From Bacteroidaceae bacterium (GTDB lineage: Bacteria; Bacteroidota; Bacteroidia; Bacteroidales; Bacteroidaceae), in the NCBI GenBank assembly GCA_017651315.1, contig JAGCDE010000045.1:78319-142318 (forward strand): a stretch of DNA of 64,000 bases, given 5' to 3'. Within the stretch, counting starts at the first letter, position 1. Each line of letters starts with the position of its first letter. A program made the translations under genes and the position numbers. This document shows, piece after piece, positions 61,801 through 64,000 of the stretch. The notes under the pieces were generated by a model. The model was not told where the DNA came from. It was given only the letters and a program-made list of their open reading frames with translations, and searched no databases.

Positions 61801-63074
61801 TCGAAGCGGCGGTCCAGACGGATATTCTTCTGCAGTTCCAGATAGACATTCCTGTTATAGTCCGATGCCAACTTGTCATCCAGCCCTGAGAACGCCAGGC
61901 TGGCCTGCTCACGTATAGTGCTCATCAGTTCAGGCAATGCGGCAAACGGAGCCTCTCTCATCCAGCTCTCCTCCACTATCACGCCGTCATCACGGTAAAG
62001 TTCGAGACGTTCCAGCCCATCGGCCTCGGGGTAGTTCATACGCAGATTGTCATTCAGCAGGTCAAGTGCCTTGGAGAGAGTGACAAGCGCCTCCTCATAC
62101 ATACCCCTTTCTATATAACATGATGCAAGCAGTCTTTCACACACTATAATATCATACTGGCTACCGTACTGTGCGGAGAGCTGTAATGACTTGAGAGTCA
62201 GCTGGGTGGGAAGCAGTTCCGCCGACACGTCCGATGCGTTGAGCCTGGATAGCATCTCTCCGCTCACACCGGAAAGGACAGCCTCAGTTCCATACTCCAG
62301 CAAGAGTCCGGCAATGGCACCTATGCTCAAAGCGTACATACGCGTGTTCCCGTCCCTGATGCTGTTCCTCAGGCAGTTGTCCAGACTGCGGAGCCTCTGT
62401 TCCACCTCATCGGGGGCATCCGGATCACCTCCTATTCCCAGCCCCCGCATGTACATATACATCTGGAAGCGGTCATTGTCATCGCGCAAGCCATTATCCT
62501 GTCTCACGTATGACATCTCGTACTCAGCCTGAGCGGGTTGCTCAAGTTCTGACCAGTAACGGGCTGATTCCATCCGGAAAGACCTCTCTAATGACAGCAT
62601 CCTGCCGTACTGCTCCTCATTGAATGTCACACTCTCCTCATGGAGCAACCTGAGCAGCAGCAGGATATCATTCCGGTACTCGTAGTAGGACACATTGTCC
62701 GATATGCGCTGGCATATCCGCATCATTCCCACCTTGGCGGTGAGCCGCTCCAGCTGGTTACCGGTCACATCAGGGATGGAACTGTATATCTCCCATGCCT
62801 TCCGGAAATCCAGACGGCTGAAAGCCACCCTGGCCAATATGTTCATGGAGAGCGCACGTTCATCGGAATGCCTGCGGGTCATATCGTATGCCAGACTCGC
62901 GAACTGCTCAGTGGAATCCAGGTCAATCCAGATATAGGAGAGCGCCTTGACGTTCAGCATGGAGGCCGTCTGCTCCTTACGGGAACAGGACAGGCAGCAC
63001 AACAAGACCAAACCGCATAACAGTCCTGAAACGTATCCTGACAAAAGCCCTCCTATATGTTTGCCGTGAACCAT
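58899..63074 (-). CDS. Double-module sensor histidine kinase (DUF5112/DUF5113-like)
   Basis: A 1391-residue protein from MVHGKHIGGLLSGYVSG (63074), with LLCCLSC as a possible lipobox. Module 1 has TPR-like periplasmic helices (about 40-430), a TM helix (about 438-460) and a HATPase with N-box FMLNTLAENARKFTP, G1 VQDSGIGLS and G2 NKGSGFGIM (about 690-814). No phospho-acceptor His is evident in the helix before it. A second signal-like segment (ALGLLLALVWTVPALS, about 815-835) leads to module 2: TPR-like helices, a TM helix (about 975-996), a GAF-like region and CLSTLKHETVWYPNRI with His1196. It ends in a degenerate ATPase fold without N or G boxes. Kinase and acceptor functions may thus be split between modules. 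It partners the response regulator 13 nt downstream. Confidence 0.85.
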   Translation of the reverse strand: MVHGKHIGGLLSGYVSGLLCGLVLLCCLSCSRKEQTASMLNVKALSYIWIDLDSTEQFASLAYDMTRRHSDERALSMNILARVAFSRLDFRKAWEIYSSIPDVTGNQLERLTAKVGMMRICQRISDNVSYYEYRNDILLLLRLLHEESVTFNEEQYGRMLSLERSFRMESARYWSELEQPAQAEYEMSYVRQDNGLRDDNDRFQMYMYMRGLGIGGDPDAPDEVEQRLRSLDNCLRNSIRDGNTRMYALSIGAIAGLLLEYGTEAVLSGVSGEMLSRLNASDVSAELLPTQLTLKSLQLSAQYGSQYDIIVCERLLASCYIERGMYEEALVTLSKALDLLNDNLRMNYPEADGLERLELYRDDGVIVEESWMREAPFAALPELMSTIREQASLAFSGLDDKLASDYNRNVYLELQKNIRLDRRFEARSILLRRSNNRLTALLWVIVGIILLLLLAVAVFHKRIKAYRERYAELMRKTVSICEEILHPVPEGSDIHEYLNSTVSESIREITGASTVSVSADGQIDADWNGSRPDRHTLAVIKTVNPFIKVALKNADELTGQENRLRQVEKQQYVYRMHADRNKRENIARKTCCQVVAECLPYIDRMRAEIGHLTRLSPESEQYARSLEYIRELAGCINDYNDVLASWINVRQGMVRLNVESFPLQQLFDIVSHGSRSFTLKGLELDVERTDATVRADRVLTLFMLNTLAENARKFTPSGGKVRIEAVEDNDWVEVSVQDSGIGLSAEDVRRINEEKVYDPDSIGSADARRNKGSGFGIMSCRGIIEKYRKSDEIFTVCRFNVESTPGKGSRFSFRLPKGVRRALGLLLALVWTVPALSETTAEDYTSDSLIVKAYNYAYQTYLCNTEMRFEEALAYADSALAALNEDYLAHGGNPQLTLKFLDSGTPCETFWLESGYATDYETVLWIRNEVAVSALALKDWAVYRYNDEAYLKLFKLFYSEGQIEQDCLELQRYNSNLTIAVIILIILLMIMLLMRFLMRSRHWLRYRSDLQQVVRVVNRISETTSVRDTDNFNINEVLQRVAEGMAEEMEHLYDLRELTVSITDEGKVCSASAVSRSHDERLNDRVRECIENGIPQSTTDGLCQALPLLVEIDGNMQCTGALGIRLEHEPDDTWRVVTDMVTHYLATALNSCVMRFQIGFRNLEQIQEESERIRFEDNRLHVSNLVLDNCLSTLKHETVWYPNRIMQMAQTDADVSDMQELVDYYREIYGILSQYALSQTKEHLLHAERVDVDTLMTDTKAFFERHTSRRGVNARLECTMSSHSVKGDGGMLRYMLESLVEDVSEGENVLLDASVEGGFVRISVHRTGTRFTDADTDLLFSPLKNRESMSYVICRQIIREHDELFGYPGCRINAEHEQGGVVIWFTMPLWN

Positions 63075-63125
63075 AAAGACAAAATTAGCCTTTTTTTTTG
63101 TACCTTCGTCTGAGAATCGGCCAAA

Positions 63126-63809
63126 ATGAAACCCATAGCATACATAAGGACAGGATTCCATACCAAATTCGGAATCCCGCGCCAGAGCGGACTCGTCAGT
63201 TCACTCCAGGGAACCATAGTGTTCCAGCCCGAATACCGTAACCCCGATGCCCTGCGCGGCCTTGAGGAGTTTAGTCATATATGGCTCATCTGGCAGTTCT
63301 CTGAGGCGGTGCGGGAGAAATGGTCACCCACAGTACGCCCCCCGCGTCTGGGAGGCAACACGCGGATGGGAGTGTTCGCCACACGTTCCCCCTTCCGTCC
63401 CAACCCGATAGGACTCTCATGCGTACGTATAGAGAGCGTGGAACTCTCCACACCGGACGGTCCCGTGCTTCATGTTAGCGGAGCCGACCTTATGGACGGC
63501 ACACCCATCTATGACATCAAGCCCTATCTTCCCTATACTGACAGCCACCCGGAAGCCACATCGGGATTCACCGGCACTGTCCCCATGCCGCACCTGAACG
63601 TCATCATTCCGGACAGCATAGCCGCCACCATACCCCAACGCCTTGTGGAACCCATCAAGGGTATTCTGGCCGAGGACCCCAGACCGCGCTATCAGGATGA
63701 TCCCGAGAGGGAATACCGCATGGAATACTCCGGCTATGAGATAGCATTCACCGTTCCACAAAAAGACACAGTTCTTGTCACAGGGTTCACCAAAACACAC
63801 CAGCTTTAA
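63126..63809 (+). CDS. trmO: tRNA (N6-threonylcarbamoyl-A37) methyltransferase TrmO
   Basis: A 227-residue TsaA/TrmO beta-barrel protein. It starts MKPIAYIRTGFHTKFGIPRQSGL and has LRGLEEFSHIWLIWQFSEA, the SAM-binding-region motif RPPRLGGNTRMGVFATRSPFRPNPIGLSCVRIE, and DLMDGTPIYDIKPYLPYTDS. It methylates t6A37 of tRNA-Thr to m6t6A using SAM. It diverges from the sensor kinase gene, 51 nt apart. Confidence 0.94.
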   Translation: MKPIAYIRTGFHTKFGIPRQSGLVSSLQGTIVFQPEYRNPDALRGLEEFSHIWLIWQFSEAVREKWSPTVRPPRLGGNTRMGVFATRSPFRPNPIGLSCVRIESVELSTPDGPVLHVSGADLMDGTPIYDIKPYLPYTDSHPEATSGFTGTVPMPHLNVIIPDSIAATIPQRLVEPIKGILAEDPRPRYQDDPEREYRMEYSGYEIAFTVPQKDTVLVTGFTKTHQL

Positions 63810-63916
63810 GCCCAAAGATTGAGGGCTGAATTCATAACAATAACTTATTGAAAAAAAAACTGAATATCCATTGACTCAAAATATTATTTACAAAAAACTG
63901 CTCAATCCTGGCAAGG

Positions 63917-64000
63917 TCACTTGACCAGAACCTTGCTAACGCGGCCGCCGACACTGCGGATTATGTGCAGGCCAGGAGCATCAGCATCGATTATACGGCC
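63917..64000 (-). CDS. 3' end of a secreted protein with sorting-type C-terminus (partial)
   Basis: The last 27 codons before TGA (63917-63919) read GRIIDADAPGLHIIRSVGG then RVSKVLVK. This matches the end of the short beta-sandwich C-terminal domains (G-R-x-x-x-x-x-x-x-G-x-Y/H-I-I-R...G-x-V-x-K-V-x-V-K) found on Bacteroidales secreted proteins. The rest lies beyond the window, so the function cannot be read. Confidence 0.6.
   Translation of the reverse strand, partial: GRIIDADAPGLHIIRSVGGRVSKVLVK

Overview
The window is chromosomal DNA of a gut-type Bacteroidales bacterium (Bacteroidaceae/Prevotellaceae-like). The evidence is the Bacteroidetes promoter pattern (TTTG or TTG, about 19-20 nt, then TAnnTTTG) ahead of several genes, the near absence of Shine-Dalgarno sequences, and gene families restricted to or typical of this order: DUF3078, PEGA outer-membrane proteins, BspA-type leucine-rich surface proteins, a hybrid DUF5112/5113-like sensor kinase and AAA/DUF4143 ATPases. 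No rRNA, CRISPR array, IS element or intact prophage was seen.

Region 1 (1-12.3 kb) is accessory. It holds a partial C69 dipeptidase, three AAA ATPases (two of them with a visible C-terminal PD-(D/E)XK nuclease signature), uvrB downstream of the third ATPase, an Rpn-family nuclease, and two genes of one C-type-lectin-like (Fib_succ_major/FISUMP-like) family. One of the two is intact, at 4489-6189 on the minus strand, with its secreted partner 6186-6653. The other is a headless fragment at 10263-10742 on the plus strand. Their last about 60 codons differ almost only at the first two positions of codons ending in C or T, which is the footprint of adenine mutagenesis by a diversity-generating retroelement (DGR). 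Each is followed by a conserved hairpin with 22-nt arms. No reverse transcriptase or template repeat is in the window. This is the most interesting signal.

Region 2 (12.3-40.3 kb) is mostly core: purU, an SDR, a DUF3078 protein, yidC, an S9 peptidase, dsbD, a flavin reductase with an RluA-type pseudouridine synthase, a two-gene RND efflux operon, an M24 aminopeptidase P, a signal peptidase I with a transglutaminase-like lipoprotein, a flavodiiron protein with a membrane-bound AraC regulator, a PEGA protein, a DPP-IV-like S9 peptidase, a low-molecular-weight phosphatase and dgt. Two short non-coding transcripts, each with promoter and terminator, sit at 23.3-23.9 kb.

Region 3 (40.3-56.9 kb) encodes a surface locus: a 1474-residue repeat protein followed by a translationally coupled 46-residue peptide, then a putative operon of a small secreted protein, a 3242-residue BspA-like giant with an inserted helical domain, and a lipoprotein. 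The two large proteins share the same N-terminal beta-helix-like module.

Region 4 (56.9-64 kb) has tRNA-Arg(UCU), a block of hairpins and 50-bp tandem repeats, and a minus-strand cluster encoding a 1391-residue double-module sensor kinase, a response regulator and a membrane protein. It ends with trmO and the 3' end of another secreted protein.

A roughly 20-bp dispersed repeat (consensus GAATCTGTTTTGATTTGTT) recurs in intergenic DNA from 21.7 to 45.9 kb. All function calls rest on motifs read by eye; no database search was run.
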